Below, piece by piece: positions 37,742-46,094 of a stretch of 64,000 nt of DNA. Source of the stretch: Legionella adelaidensis (GTDB lineage: Bacteria; Pseudomonadota; Gammaproteobacteria; Legionellales; Legionellaceae); NCBI RefSeq assembly GCF_900637865.1, contig NZ_LR134428.1, forward strand, positions 1 to 64,000. Direction: 5' to 3'. Below the pieces are notes generated by a model. It did no database searches. It was given only the letters and a program-made list of their open reading frames with translations, and was not told the DNA's origin. Numbering within the stretch: position 1 is the first letter of the stretch; every line of letters starts with the position of its first letter. Made by a program: the position numbers and the translations under genes.

Positions 37742-38554
37742 CTATATAGATAACTCTGGGGTTTTTTCGTTTTCTTTTTCTATTTCATCCTTTGCTTCAT
37801 TAATATCAGCTTCGGCATTTTGCACTTTTTTACGCGCCTCGATTTCCTCCACGGCCCTATCGGGTGAAATATTCCTGGATCTGAAAAAATCGAGAAGCAT
37901 CCGTAAAGGGGATGTAATGATTTTGAAAGAATCTGTACCCGCATCAATGGATTTCGTGGCAATATGCTCCGCAATTTCATTATGGCGCAAATAGATTTTC
38001 TCTAGCACATTGCTATGACTTTGATAAATAGTATCTAAAATTTGATTACGTGATTTTTCTTGATCAGTTAGATAGCCTAACAGCTCTCCATGAGCATCCC
38101 AAATAGCAGAACGTCTCGCCTGGAGTTGTTGCAACTCGCTATCATAAAATTTTATTTCCTGATCAATTTCTTGTTTAAGCAAATCACAGGCCACTTTCCT
38201 CTCTTGATTATGCGCACCATCAATAATTGCCGAAGATTCTTTAGCAACAACCTGCGTATAACGAGTAATAAGAGCCATTTTTTTGCTTAGGATTTCTTCT
38301 ATTTTTTGATCAATGTATTGAATCGCCTCTTTATTAACACCCAGGACTTGATAATGCGAGTCATAGCGCTTTCCACTTTCCAGCTGTTTTCGTAGTTTCT
38401 CAAGCTCTCTGGTTTCCTGAGCAAGAGCACGGTGCTGCGCTTTATCATTCAGATTTTTATCACGACTCAATAATATTTGACGAATAAATACTGAAAGAGC
38501 TGTTACTGCACCAAAGACAACTGTCCCTATAATTGCTATTGCTACAGGCTCCAT
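37742..38554 (-). CDS. Membrane-anchored coiled-coil protein, unknown
   Basis: A 270-residue protein with one N-terminal hydrophobic segment (PVAIAIIGTVVFGAVTALSVFI) followed by almost continuous charged helix (for example HRALAQETRELEKLRKQLES) that should form a coiled coil exposed on the cytoplasmic side. The end is acidic (EIEKENEKTPELSI). AAGGAAGG precedes the start. It lies 12 bases after the 218-residue gene at 38567, so the two form an operon. I do not recognise a family. Confidence 0.7.
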   Translation of the reverse strand: MEPVAIAIIGTVVFGAVTALSVFIRQILLSRDKNLNDKAQHRALAQETRELEKLRKQLESGKRYDSHYQVLGVNKEAIQYIDQKIEEILSKKMALITRYTQVVAKESSAIIDGAHNQERKVACDLLKQEIDQEIKFYDSELQQLQARRSAIWDAHGELLGYLTDQEKSRNQILDTIYQSHSNVLEKIYLRHNEIAEHIATKSIDAGTDSFKIITSPLRMLLDFFRSRNISPDRAVEEIEARKKVQNAEADINEAKDEIEKENEKTPELSI

Positions 38555-38566
38555 AACCCACCTTCC

Positions 38567-39223
38567 TTAGTTCAATTGAATTAATTGGGTATGTATCTCT
38601 ACCGCAAAGTAACGATTGAATTCCTGGAATGAATTAACTTTTGGCCAATAATCAGAACGATCGCACATACGATACATTTCAGTTTTATAAATAGGCCGAA
38701 AATAATGTTCAAGAAAAGGTTTTATTTCTGACAACTGGGTGAAATTCTTTACAATCACGGTGGCATTTTCAGCTAAATGCGAAATATTTACCCGTTCTAA
38801 AACAGTGGTAATTTCTTCGTCTGGTTCTTCTATAGCCGTTTTTATCCATTTTAATAGAACAGAGCGAGGTTTTACACATAATAATTGCTGACCAGACTGG
38901 ATACTAGATTCCATTAATACAATTTGTGAATGCAATTCAAATTTAAAACAACATAAAAAGTCTAGAAAGCTTGCTTTTACCTCATTACCGATATCTTCAC
39001 CTAACCAGCGACTAATTTCATGACTAAACATGCGTGTGTAATGACGCTCTATTTCGTCAAGGGTTTTTTCCTCATCGTCAAATTTAGGAATCACATAGGC
39101 AGTGGTATCCGTTTGGATCAACCGTAATTCAGGCAATTCAATATCAGGTAACTGGGTAGATAAAAAAGAAAGAAAAACTTGGGTAGGTTTTAAAATAACA
39201 ACTTCCCACTGGCTTTGTTGCAT
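38567..39223 (-). CDS. Hypothetical protein, 218 residues
   Basis: I do not recognise this soluble, acidic protein. It has no signal peptide or membrane segment. Features are an N-terminal beta-like part (WEVVILKPTQVFLSFLSTQL), a middle with two cysteines (DFLCCFKFELHS) and a C-terminal region rich in aromatic residues (EHYFRPIYKTEMYRMCDRSDYWP). The start is supported by AAGGAG. It is the first gene of a two-gene unit with the membrane coiled-coil protein, which suggests they act together. Confidence 0.7.
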   Translation of the reverse strand: MQQSQWEVVILKPTQVFLSFLSTQLPDIELPELRLIQTDTTAYVIPKFDDEEKTLDEIERHYTRMFSHEISRWLGEDIGNEVKASFLDFLCCFKFELHSQIVLMESSIQSGQQLLCVKPRSVLLKWIKTAIEEPDEEITTVLERVNISHLAENATVIVKNFTQLSEIKPFLEHYFRPIYKTEMYRMCDRSDYWPKVNSFQEFNRYFAVEIHTQLIQLN

Positions 39224-39527
39224 GGTTTGCTCTCCTTAGTGTTTTTTGTCTCATCCTGAGTACAACCCCTTTATTAGGATTTTTTAGGGGGGAAAATCAG
39301 ATTATCATTTTGAAAAGAGAAAGGGAATAACCAAATTGCAAAAGCGACAGGTTTTCATCATAGCGAGTTACAAATGAGGCGTAGTAGCAGTCAGCGCGCT
39401 ACCTTGGCAGTAGGTAGAGGTCGAAAGGCCTACCTACATTTTATTTAACCAGAGCAGGAGCTTTCTGGGTTGACTATACAGTTGCACTCCTACTATTCTA
39501 TTGAAATTTTCCCTCCCCAAAAAAATC
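39224..39527. other. Non-coding region with a palindrome, no gene seen
   Basis: This 304-base divergent gap separates the 218-residue gene and the AsmA-like gene. It contains a G-run after a T-run (TTTTTTAGGGGGG near 39280-39292) and the stem-loop at 39410-39438. I see no reading frame worth calling and no clear promoter. Confidence 0.5.
39410..39438. repeat. Stem-loop GTAGGTAG...CTACCTAC
   Basis: GTAGGTAG and CTACCTAC pair around AGGTCGAAAGGC, with an extra GG/CC step. It resembles the other GTAGGTTGG-type palindromes in this window. Confidence 0.5.
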
Positions 39528-41084
39528 ATGATGAACTTAATACAAAAAATAATCTTCTCGCTCATAGCCCTGGGGCTTGTTTCTTTTATTTTTATTTGGT
39601 ACTTGACTAAATCAGTAAGTTTGGAGGTCATTCACGACCTATTTAATAAACAACTTTCTGAATTAACTCCGCTCCACAGCGAAATTAAAGGAAATATTCG
39701 CTGGCAAATTTTTCCTAAACCAGGAGTGAAAATAACCAATGTTAAGCTGGAAAATGTCTCTTCTTTTCCCCACTATGCTCTTTTTATTGAAGATGTTTTT
39801 CTAAATTTGCAGTGGGGGGCTTTATTTAAAGGTAAATTGGTTTTTACTCAACTACATGCTGATGATTTTACCTTGACCTTTAATTTGAATGAAAAGAACC
39901 ATGAGATACAAGCCGTAGTTACTAAGCCTAAAGAACAACAAGTCCTGGAAAAAGTTAAAAAAATACCTCAATTTTCAATAAATAATCTTTTACTTACTCA
40001 CGGACAGATTACAATTCTTTATGGCGACAAACAATTTATCCTTTCAGGTTTGCAGATGGGGGCTACCCAATTAAACCTACATAACGATTTTTTCCCTATA
40101 ATCGTAAAAGGTAATTTACTAGCCTCACTACCTAATGATCATTTTAGTAGTAGCTTCCACTTTAAAGGAAGGACTCACTTAAAAGCTCTCATTCTAAATC
40201 CTATTAAATTTTTGAAAGAAAAAGGTTTGGAGGGGCAGCTGACTGTTACCAATTTGCGCTATAAAGATATTGCAATTGATACGATCAAAACGACACTTTT
40301 ATCTTCAGCCGATGAACTTATTTTAAATCCATTGAATTTGTCTTTATATGGCGGAGAATCTGTAGGAGACCTCAGTTATAACTTTGTTGCCCAAAAGCTC
40401 TCAATCAACCAAACCGCAACTACGATTAATTCTAATCACCTGATAAATAACTTATTAGGATTAAATTTGGTAAACGGTCTTTTGGATTTTTCTATTCATG
40501 CTTCAGTACGACTTAAAGACGATAACTGGAAAGACGATATTCAAGGTAATGGTAGTTTAACTATCAAAGAAGGTGTGCTTTATGGCATTAATTTAAATAA
40601 ACTAGCCAAGGATCTTACTAGTAGAGTCCACGCGCTATTTACTAATGATGAGCTCGACCTAAAGTTAGCGCTAAAACCAGAAATATTTAGACCTATTTCT
40701 TACGAAAATGGCCAAACGCATTTTGACTTATTAAGTATTCAATACCGATTGCATAATAGTTTTTTCTTAAATGATACGTTGTTGTTACAAACCAACAATC
40801 TGCAACTTTCTGGTAATGGCCATATTAATTTGCAAGATTTGCAAGTGGATAATGAGCTGGGTGTAAAATTACTAACCCAGGATGTCCTTTTAGAAAAATT
40901 ACAAACATTTTTAAATGGTAATTTACCCTTACGACTCACCGGAAAAATTACTAATCCCGTATTGGTTGCAGATGCTGACAAGATTAATCCCTTCGTTTCT
41001 AAAGTTCTGTTAGAAAAGTCATTACATCAACCTATAAAACATTTAAAAAATTCGTTAAAAAATCTTTTAAATGAAATTTCTTAA
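39528..41084 (+). CDS. AsmA family protein
   Basis: AsmA-like proteins are inner-membrane-anchored, mostly periplasmic beta-groove proteins implicated in lipid transport to the outer membrane. One N-terminal membrane segment (IIFSLIALGLVSFIFIWYL) precedes a long beta-rich chain (about 490 residues) containing the AsmA blocks GNIRWQIFPKPGVKITNVKLEN and, near the end, NGSLTIKEGVLYGINLNKLAKD. The frame extends to a TTG at 39501, but the tandem ATG at 39528 is a better start. The mutY gene begins 5 bases after its stop. Confidence 0.88.
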   Translation: MMNLIQKIIFSLIALGLVSFIFIWYLTKSVSLEVIHDLFNKQLSELTPLHSEIKGNIRWQIFPKPGVKITNVKLENVSSFPHYALFIEDVFLNLQWGALFKGKLVFTQLHADDFTLTFNLNEKNHEIQAVVTKPKEQQVLEKVKKIPQFSINNLLLTHGQITILYGDKQFILSGLQMGATQLNLHNDFFPIIVKGNLLASLPNDHFSSSFHFKGRTHLKALILNPIKFLKEKGLEGQLTVTNLRYKDIAIDTIKTTLLSSADELILNPLNLSLYGGESVGDLSYNFVAQKLSINQTATTINSNHLINNLLGLNLVNGLLDFSIHASVRLKDDNWKDDIQGNGSLTIKEGVLYGINLNKLAKDLTSRVHALFTNDELDLKLALKPEIFRPISYENGQTHFDLLSIQYRLHNSFFLNDTLLLQTNNLQLSGNGHINLQDLQVDNELGVKLLTQDVLLEKLQTFLNGNLPLRLTGKITNPVLVADADKINPFVSKVLLEKSLHQPIKHLKNSLKNLLNEIS

Positions 41085-41089
41085 ATAAA

Positions 41090-42139
41090 ATGCTTGAGTT
41101 TGGTCCACTTCTCTTAAAATGGTTTGCCTGCTCCGGTAGAAAAAATCTACCGTGGCAGCATCCAAAAACTGCTTATCGCGTGTGGGTTTCTGAAATAATG
41201 TTGCAACAAACCCAAGTGCAAACCGTGATTCCTTATTTCATACGTTTTATACAGCAATTTCCTTCCGTAGAGGCGCTGGCAAACGGACATGAAGAAGAAG
41301 TTTTACGCCTCTGGTCGGGCTTAGGCTATTACAGTAGAGCACGGAATTTACATAAAACAGCAAAAATTATTGCCTTTGAATTAGACGGTCAATTTCCGGA
41401 TGAGCCACAGGCTTTAGTTAAACTTCCCGGGATAGGACCATCTACGGCTGCAGCCATTACCTCTTTAGCATTTAACAAACCGACTCCAATTTTAGACGCA
41501 AATGTAATGAGAGTTCTTTGCCGTTATTTCGCAGTAGAAGAAGATCCTAAAAAAGCCAGAACCAAGAAGAAATTATGGGAATTAGCTAAACTATGTATGC
41601 CTTTGCATTCATGTGCACAATATACGCAAGCTATTATGGATTTCGGGGCCACTTTGTGTACGCCGCAAAAACCACAATGTGGTATTTGCCCCTTTGCTCT
41701 TTCATGCTTAGCTAAACAACAAGGAAAAGTAAATATTCTGCCTTATAAACAAGCTAGAAAATCGTTGCCGACTCATAGTAAAACATTTTTATTACTCCAC
41801 AGAAATAACCAGGAAATTTACCTGGAAAAAAATCCGCCCACTGGCATTTGGGGAGGGCTTTGGTCAATGCCCATATTTGGAGGAAACAATTTAGAGGAAT
41901 TTTTAGGAGACAATTTTTCATATAAACCAATAGAAATCCTTTCTTTATGCAAGCTAAAACATAGCTTTAGTCACTACCATTTGTCCATGGAGATTATTTC
42001 AATAGAAATAGCCCCATTAGAAAATTATGTTAAAGAAGTTCCGGGAAAGTGGATTAGCATTGAAAAAACAAAAGAGTATGGGCTTCCTCAACCCATTCGT
42101 AGTGTCATTGAAACATGGTGTCAGATTGACCGCGTCTAA
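41090..42139 (+). CDS. mutY: A/G-specific adenine DNA glycosylase MutY
   Basis: MutY removes adenine mispaired with 8-oxoguanine. The 349-residue protein has the catalytic Glu region (WVSEIMLQQTQV), the helix-hairpin-helix and Gly/Pro-Asp motif (LPGIGPSTAAAITSLAF ... ILDANVMRVLCR), a 4Fe-4S loop (four cysteines from LCTPQKPQCGICPFALSC) and a C-terminal NUDIX-like 8-oxoG recognition domain. It sits directly after the AsmA-like gene, a linkage also known in gammaproteobacteria. Confidence 0.96.
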   Translation: MLEFGPLLLKWFACSGRKNLPWQHPKTAYRVWVSEIMLQQTQVQTVIPYFIRFIQQFPSVEALANGHEEEVLRLWSGLGYYSRARNLHKTAKIIAFELDGQFPDEPQALVKLPGIGPSTAAAITSLAFNKPTPILDANVMRVLCRYFAVEEDPKKARTKKKLWELAKLCMPLHSCAQYTQAIMDFGATLCTPQKPQCGICPFALSCLAKQQGKVNILPYKQARKSLPTHSKTFLLLHRNNQEIYLEKNPPTGIWGGLWSMPIFGGNNLEEFLGDNFSYKPIEILSLCKLKHSFSHYHLSMEIISIEIAPLENYVKEVPGKWISIEKTKEYGLPQPIRSVIETWCQIDRV

Positions 42140-42169
42140 ACGCCACTAATTTGTTAAGGCAGAAATGTT

Positions 42170-42194
42170 CGGCCTGGCCGGCGCTAACCTACAT
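42170..42194. repeat. Partial GTAGGTTGG-type repeat
   Basis: The segment GCCTGGCCGGCGCTAACCTACA carries a small internal GGCC palindrome and ends in the same AACCTACA as other repeats here; the left arm is decayed. Confidence 0.35.
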
Positions 42195-42281
42195 TTGAAA
42201 ATATAAGTCATATTTGTAGACAACCACGAATTGCTCCCTCCTAATTTTAAATGCTACTATAACTTTTTTCCGAGATTCCTC

Positions 42282-43244
42282 ATGAGCGCTATTCTTTTTC
42301 TTTTAATCAGTATAATTACCCTCTTTTGGGCAGCCAATCATTTGATAACAGGTGCTATGGGTATTGCTCATTCCTATCGTTTACCTCCTTTGCTTATTGG
42401 TCTTACCATTGTGGCGATTGGCACTTCCAGTCCTGAAATTATGGTTGGCCTCAGTGCAGCCCTTTATGGCAGTAATGATCTAACTTTGGGCAATGCAATC
42501 GGATCGAACATTGCTAATATTGGGTTGGTTCTTGGAATTATTATAGTGATCCGTCCTTTAGTTATTCAATCCACTATTTTGCGGAAAGAATATGCCCTTT
42601 TGTATTTAGTTATGCTTTTTACCTATTCACTCATGATTGATGGATATTTAAGTGTATTAGACGGCACCCTGTTTCTATTAGCTGCCATAGGTGTTGTCGC
42701 TTATTTTATTTATTTAGCCAGACACAATACTGTTGACCCTTACGCACGCGAGTTACGGAAAATGATAAAAACCAACCGCTCCATCCAGCTTAATTGGATT
42801 AGCGTAATAATAGGAGTTATTGTTTTACCCATCAGTGCCCACTACCTGGTAATTAATACCGCTAAACTTGCTTCTTCGCTTGGCGTTAGTCAATTAGTAA
42901 TTGGATTGACCGTAGTAGCCATAGGTACAAGCTTACCTCAAGCAGCCACATCGATTATGGCTGCTTTAAATGGGCAGGATGATATTGCCATAGGTAATAT
43001 TTTAGGCTCCAACATGTTTAACTTACTATTAGTGTTGGCCTTTCCTGCGATTATTAATCCCTCCGCAATTAGCCATGCTATATTATGGCGAGACATTCCT
43101 ATTATGCTTGGCATAACGCTCGTCCTTCTACTAATTAGCTTTAAATTTAAAAAAAGAATCTCTCGCTGGTATGGGGGATTATTGTTGCTTATTTATGGCT
43201 CATATATAACGGCCCTGGTTGTAAATGCGATAGTTGCCCTATAG
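42282..43244 (+). CDS. Calcium/sodium antiporter (CaCA family, YrbG-like)
   Basis: A 320-residue inner-membrane exchanger with about ten hydrophobic segments and the two inverted alpha-repeats of the CaCA superfamily: GLTIVAIGTSSPEIMVGLSAA ... GNAIGSNIANIGLVLG in the first half and GLTVVAIGTSLPQAATSIMAA ... GNILGSNMFNLLLVL in the second. Both Glu/Gln positions differ in the usual way (Glu in repeat 1, Gln in repeat 2). The start is ATG 42282; the frame extends to a TTG at 42231 with no support. Confidence 0.92.
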   Translation: MSAILFLLISIITLFWAANHLITGAMGIAHSYRLPPLLIGLTIVAIGTSSPEIMVGLSAALYGSNDLTLGNAIGSNIANIGLVLGIIIVIRPLVIQSTILRKEYALLYLVMLFTYSLMIDGYLSVLDGTLFLLAAIGVVAYFIYLARHNTVDPYARELRKMIKTNRSIQLNWISVIIGVIVLPISAHYLVINTAKLASSLGVSQLVIGLTVVAIGTSLPQAATSIMAALNGQDDIAIGNILGSNMFNLLLVLAFPAIINPSAISHAILWRDIPIMLGITLVLLLISFKFKKRISRWYGGLLLLIYGSYITALVVNAIVAL

Positions 43245-43313
43245 GCCAAATTTAAACGGATTAATATGCACTTGCGTGACCGATGGAAATAAATGGTGGA
43301 GCGAAAGGAGAGT

Positions 43314-43351
43314 TCCCGCATGCACAGCTTGGTGGGCATGCGGGATATCTG
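43314..43351. repeat. Dispersed repeat with perfect 9-base palindrome arms
   Basis: CCCGCATGC and GCATGCGGG pair perfectly around ACAGCTTGGTG. The element aligns with 23914-23950. It lies between two convergent genes and probably terminates both. Confidence 0.65.
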
Positions 43352-43358
43352 GGCTATG

Positions 43359-43976
43359 TCAGCCGTAATATCCACCTCCAAATCCATAGGAATAAGGTTG
43401 GCCATAACCAACCTGATCATACTGAGGGGCAGGTGGTGCAGTGGGCTCTACAGGAGCTTGCGAGTAAACCGGAGGATATATACCTGCATGCCTTACTGGA
43501 GCTTGCGCCGAAGGGTATTGCATACGCTCATAGGTTAGTTGTTGGGGCCTGTCTTCAAAAATAAAATGTAAGAAGCTCACAAAAGGTCTAATAATTAATC
43601 CAACTATACTTAAAGCGGCATTACACATACGGGCAATAATTCCCGACAATGCATGCTTAATGGATGACCATGCATCAATAAGTTCCCGTTTAGTGTCATG
43701 GTCTAAGATTGAATCAGACTGCTGTTGATTAAGCGTCCATAGATATGCTGCTCTTAAAAGGGAGGCACTTGCATTGAGCAAGTGGATAGAGGCTTCAATT
43801 GCATAGGCCGGGGCCAATACGAAAACATCCACTGCAGGGGTTAAAAGAAATGCCCAAAAGTCAGATTTTTTTTCTTTCGTGGCTTGAATAGGTTCTGCTA
43901 ATGAAAAAAACCGATGTCTGGTGGAAGTAAAGTATCTATTTTCTTGTTGTTCAAAAATGGGTTGTAATAAACGCAT
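43359..43976 (-). CDS. Hypothetical protein with Pro/Tyr/Gly-rich C-terminus
   Basis: The 205-residue protein is unknown to me. It has amphipathic or weakly hydrophobic stretches in the middle (FLLTPAVDVFVLAPAYAIEA and NAALSIVGLIIRPFVSFLHFIF), which could associate with membrane, and a low-complexity tail (about 150-205) rich in Pro, Tyr, Gln and Gly ending SYGFGGGYYG. No signal peptide is visible. A TATAAT sits only two bases before the ATG, so either the real start lies elsewhere or the message is unusual. Confidence 0.65.
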   Translation of the reverse strand: MRLLQPIFEQQENRYFTSTRHRFFSLAEPIQATKEKKSDFWAFLLTPAVDVFVLAPAYAIEASIHLLNASASLLRAAYLWTLNQQQSDSILDHDTKRELIDAWSSIKHALSGIIARMCNAALSIVGLIIRPFVSFLHFIFEDRPQQLTYERMQYPSAQAPVRHAGIYPPVYSQAPVEPTAPPAPQYDQVGYGQPYSYGFGGGYYG

Positions 43977-44083
43977 GTATTATACCTATTTATAGAAAAA
44001 TGAGCCTTGTAATATACATTAAAATCATTTTTTGGGCAAATATTGCCTAAAATTACCAAATATTTGTAGCGCCCTCCTGATTG

Positions 44084-44662
44084 TCATAACTCTTTCTTTA
44101 CCTCATTGAGTAATTGACGCACCAAATTGAGTGGAAGCCCCATAACTGCATAATAACAGCCATTAATCCTGGGTATAAACTGGGCAATATAACTTTGAAT
44201 GCCATAAGCCCCTGCTTTATCTTTATAATTATCTACTTTTAAATAAGCATGAATATCTTCATCTGTTAATCGGTCAAAGTAGACTTGGGTTTTATTTAAT
44301 TGAATATTTTGATAATTACAATATTTAACTCCCACACTAGTTAACACCCAATGGCTTTTTTCTGAATAACTTTTAAGAGTGTTAAAGGCATCCTGATAAT
44401 CTTTAGGTTTGCCTATAATTTTATTTTCTATTACTACTTCAGTATCCGCACAAAGTATAGGCAAATAGGGTAACTTTTCTTGTTCCAAGAAATCCCAGGC
44501 TGCGTTTAATTTTTCTTTTGTAATACGTTTAGAGTATTCCTCTGGGCTTTCCCCTTCCTTTTGCATTTCGGGGATATCGATTTTTAAAACTTCGAACTCT
44601 ACCCCCATTAGAGAAAGTAACTGTTGTCTTCGCGGGCTTTTTGAGGCCAAATAAATTTTCAT
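44084..44662 (-). CDS. maf: Maf family nucleotide pyrophosphatase
   Basis: Maf proteins hydrolyse non-canonical or surplus nucleoside triphosphates such as dTTP, UTP or m7GTP. The 192-residue protein has the N-terminal signature LASKSPRRQQLLSLMGVEFEV, the EYSKRITKEKL helix, ILCADTEVVIENKIIGKP and DKAGAYGIQSYIAQFIPRINGCYYAVMGLPL. Which substrate subfamily applies is not certain; the DKAGAYGIQ form fits the dTTP/UTP (YhdE) type. It is divergent from the phosphoesterase gene. Confidence 0.92.
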   Translation of the reverse strand: MKIYLASKSPRRQQLLSLMGVEFEVLKIDIPEMQKEGESPEEYSKRITKEKLNAAWDFLEQEKLPYLPILCADTEVVIENKIIGKPKDYQDAFNTLKSYSEKSHWVLTSVGVKYCNYQNIQLNKTQVYFDRLTDEDIHAYLKVDNYKDKAGAYGIQSYIAQFIPRINGCYYAVMGLPLNLVRQLLNEVKKEL

Positions 44663-44719
44663 TAATCATTACCTATGACACAATATTTTGTTTTTAACTT
44701 TAATGAAGCATACAATTGT

Positions 44720-45901
44720 ATGCAATTTAGAAAATTATCGTTGTTTATGCGAATTCTTTCATTTCTTTTATTATTTATTTCTTTTTCTGTTTTTGCCGAT
44801 ACGCAGTTTCTAGTTATTACCGACATTCATTTTGATAAAGCCATTTCTCACCCTTCTTCGGAATCTGATGCGGGCGTACTTCTTCTAGATTCAGCCATGA
44901 AGAAACTAACCGAGCTTTCAAAAAATGTGGATTTTATAATTACCTTAGGCGACTTCCCCGGACATACTTTTTTTAATTCTGTTAAAAGACAAGAAAATAT
45001 TAGTACTGTTTTTCATAGCTTATTCCTGGCGAATATCTATTCAAAACCGTTTTTTTACATTGCTGGAAATAATGATTCTTTATCAGGGAACTATCAAGCG
45101 TTTCAATCTAAAAAAGGTTCGCCCTTAAGCCTTGCCAAAGATTGGCAAGGCTCCTGTTTACATTGTACTGAGTTAATGATTGATGACTCTTCAATGCAAG
45201 AGTATGGCTACTATTCAACTTATGTAATGAAAGACAATAAAGATATCATTTTAATTGCGCTAAATAGTGTGCTATTTGCCAAACTCCCCTTTTATATCCC
45301 TAAACCGCCTCACCAAAATGAAAATGCTATCCATCAATTACAATGGTTTGAAGAACAGATAAAAAATCATACCGGTAAACAATTATTAATTGCCATGCAT
45401 ATTCCTCCGGGGTTAAATAATCATGATCACCCCCTGTGGGAGAAAGCATACGTTAAAAAATTCATCCAGATCCTGGACACATATAGCTCTCACTTTACCG
45501 AAGTAACTCTCTTAACTGCGCATACCCACATGGATGAAATCCGAAAAATTGTCACTGGCTCCAATTTAGGGATCTATGCTTTTTCCACCCCTTCAATTAG
45601 CCGCATTCATGCCAATAATGCAGCAATGAAAGTGTTTACTTTAAATGCAAACTATCAAATTACCAATTATAGGACTTATTATGCAGAAGAGGATGAGAAA
45701 TGGGAAAATCTTCATTACGATGCAATCAATCCTAATAAAGGAATTTTCCCGTGCAGAGGCCAAACATTAGCGAGCTGTTTAAATAATCTCGAAGTTGAAG
45801 AAGTTTGCAACCACTTGGACAGGGAACATTTCTATAGCGCCAAAAGTAAAAAAAGCGGATATCAGGTTTGTAAGAAAACATTTCTTGTGGAAGAGCATTA
45901 A
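44720..45901 (+). CDS. Secreted acid-sphingomyelinase-like metallophosphoesterase
   Basis: A calcineurin-like phosphoesterase with a signal peptide (MRILSFLLLFISFSVFA; the start may be 44720 or 44747). Metal-binding motifs are in order: VITDIHFD, TLGDFPGH, AGNNDS, AMHIPPGLNNHDHP and TAHTHMDE. The arrangement and the cysteine pairs (SCLHCTE, and the CNHL...QVCKK tail) resemble eukaryotic acid sphingomyelinase-like phosphodiesterases, so a role on sphingolipid or nucleotide substrates outside the cell is plausible. The family call is good; the substrate is inferred. Confidence 0.85.
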   Translation: MQFRKLSLFMRILSFLLLFISFSVFADTQFLVITDIHFDKAISHPSSESDAGVLLLDSAMKKLTELSKNVDFIITLGDFPGHTFFNSVKRQENISTVFHSLFLANIYSKPFFYIAGNNDSLSGNYQAFQSKKGSPLSLAKDWQGSCLHCTELMIDDSSMQEYGYYSTYVMKDNKDIILIALNSVLFAKLPFYIPKPPHQNENAIHQLQWFEEQIKNHTGKQLLIAMHIPPGLNNHDHPLWEKAYVKKFIQILDTYSSHFTEVTLLTAHTHMDEIRKIVTGSNLGIYAFSTPSISRIHANNAAMKVFTLNANYQITNYRTYYAEEDEKWENLHYDAINPNKGIFPCRGQTLASCLNNLEVEEVCNHLDREHFYSAKSKKSGYQVCKKTFLVEEH

Positions 45902-45940
45902 CCCCCTTTCTTTAATTCGACTGTGCTAAATGAAGAATAA

Positions 45941-46018
45941 ATTCTCGCCTACGCGGGAATGACAGCTTATTGTCTCAGTACCTTTCAAAAAAACTGTCAT
46001 GCCCGGAAGGCGGGCAAC
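45941..46018. repeat. Inverted-repeat element (CGCGGGAATGACAG / CTGTCATGCCCGG)
   Basis: Two outward-facing arms at 45941-45965 and 45993-46018; each also has its own small hairpin, e.g. TCGCCTACGCGGGA. Such CCCGC...GGGAATGAC elements are widespread in bacterial intergenic DNA. It lies between convergent genes and may terminate both. Confidence 0.55.
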
Positions 46019-46094
46019 CCTTTCTGATTTGGTGCTGAACAATAGCTTGTCTGCTTTGCGAACATAACAAAATTTTTGTCAGGAATTAATATTA

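Noticed and set aside
43283-43564. Plus-strand frames of 80-93 codons
   Set aside because: They start in the palindromic repeat and run antisense into the 205-residue gene; composition is not protein-like.
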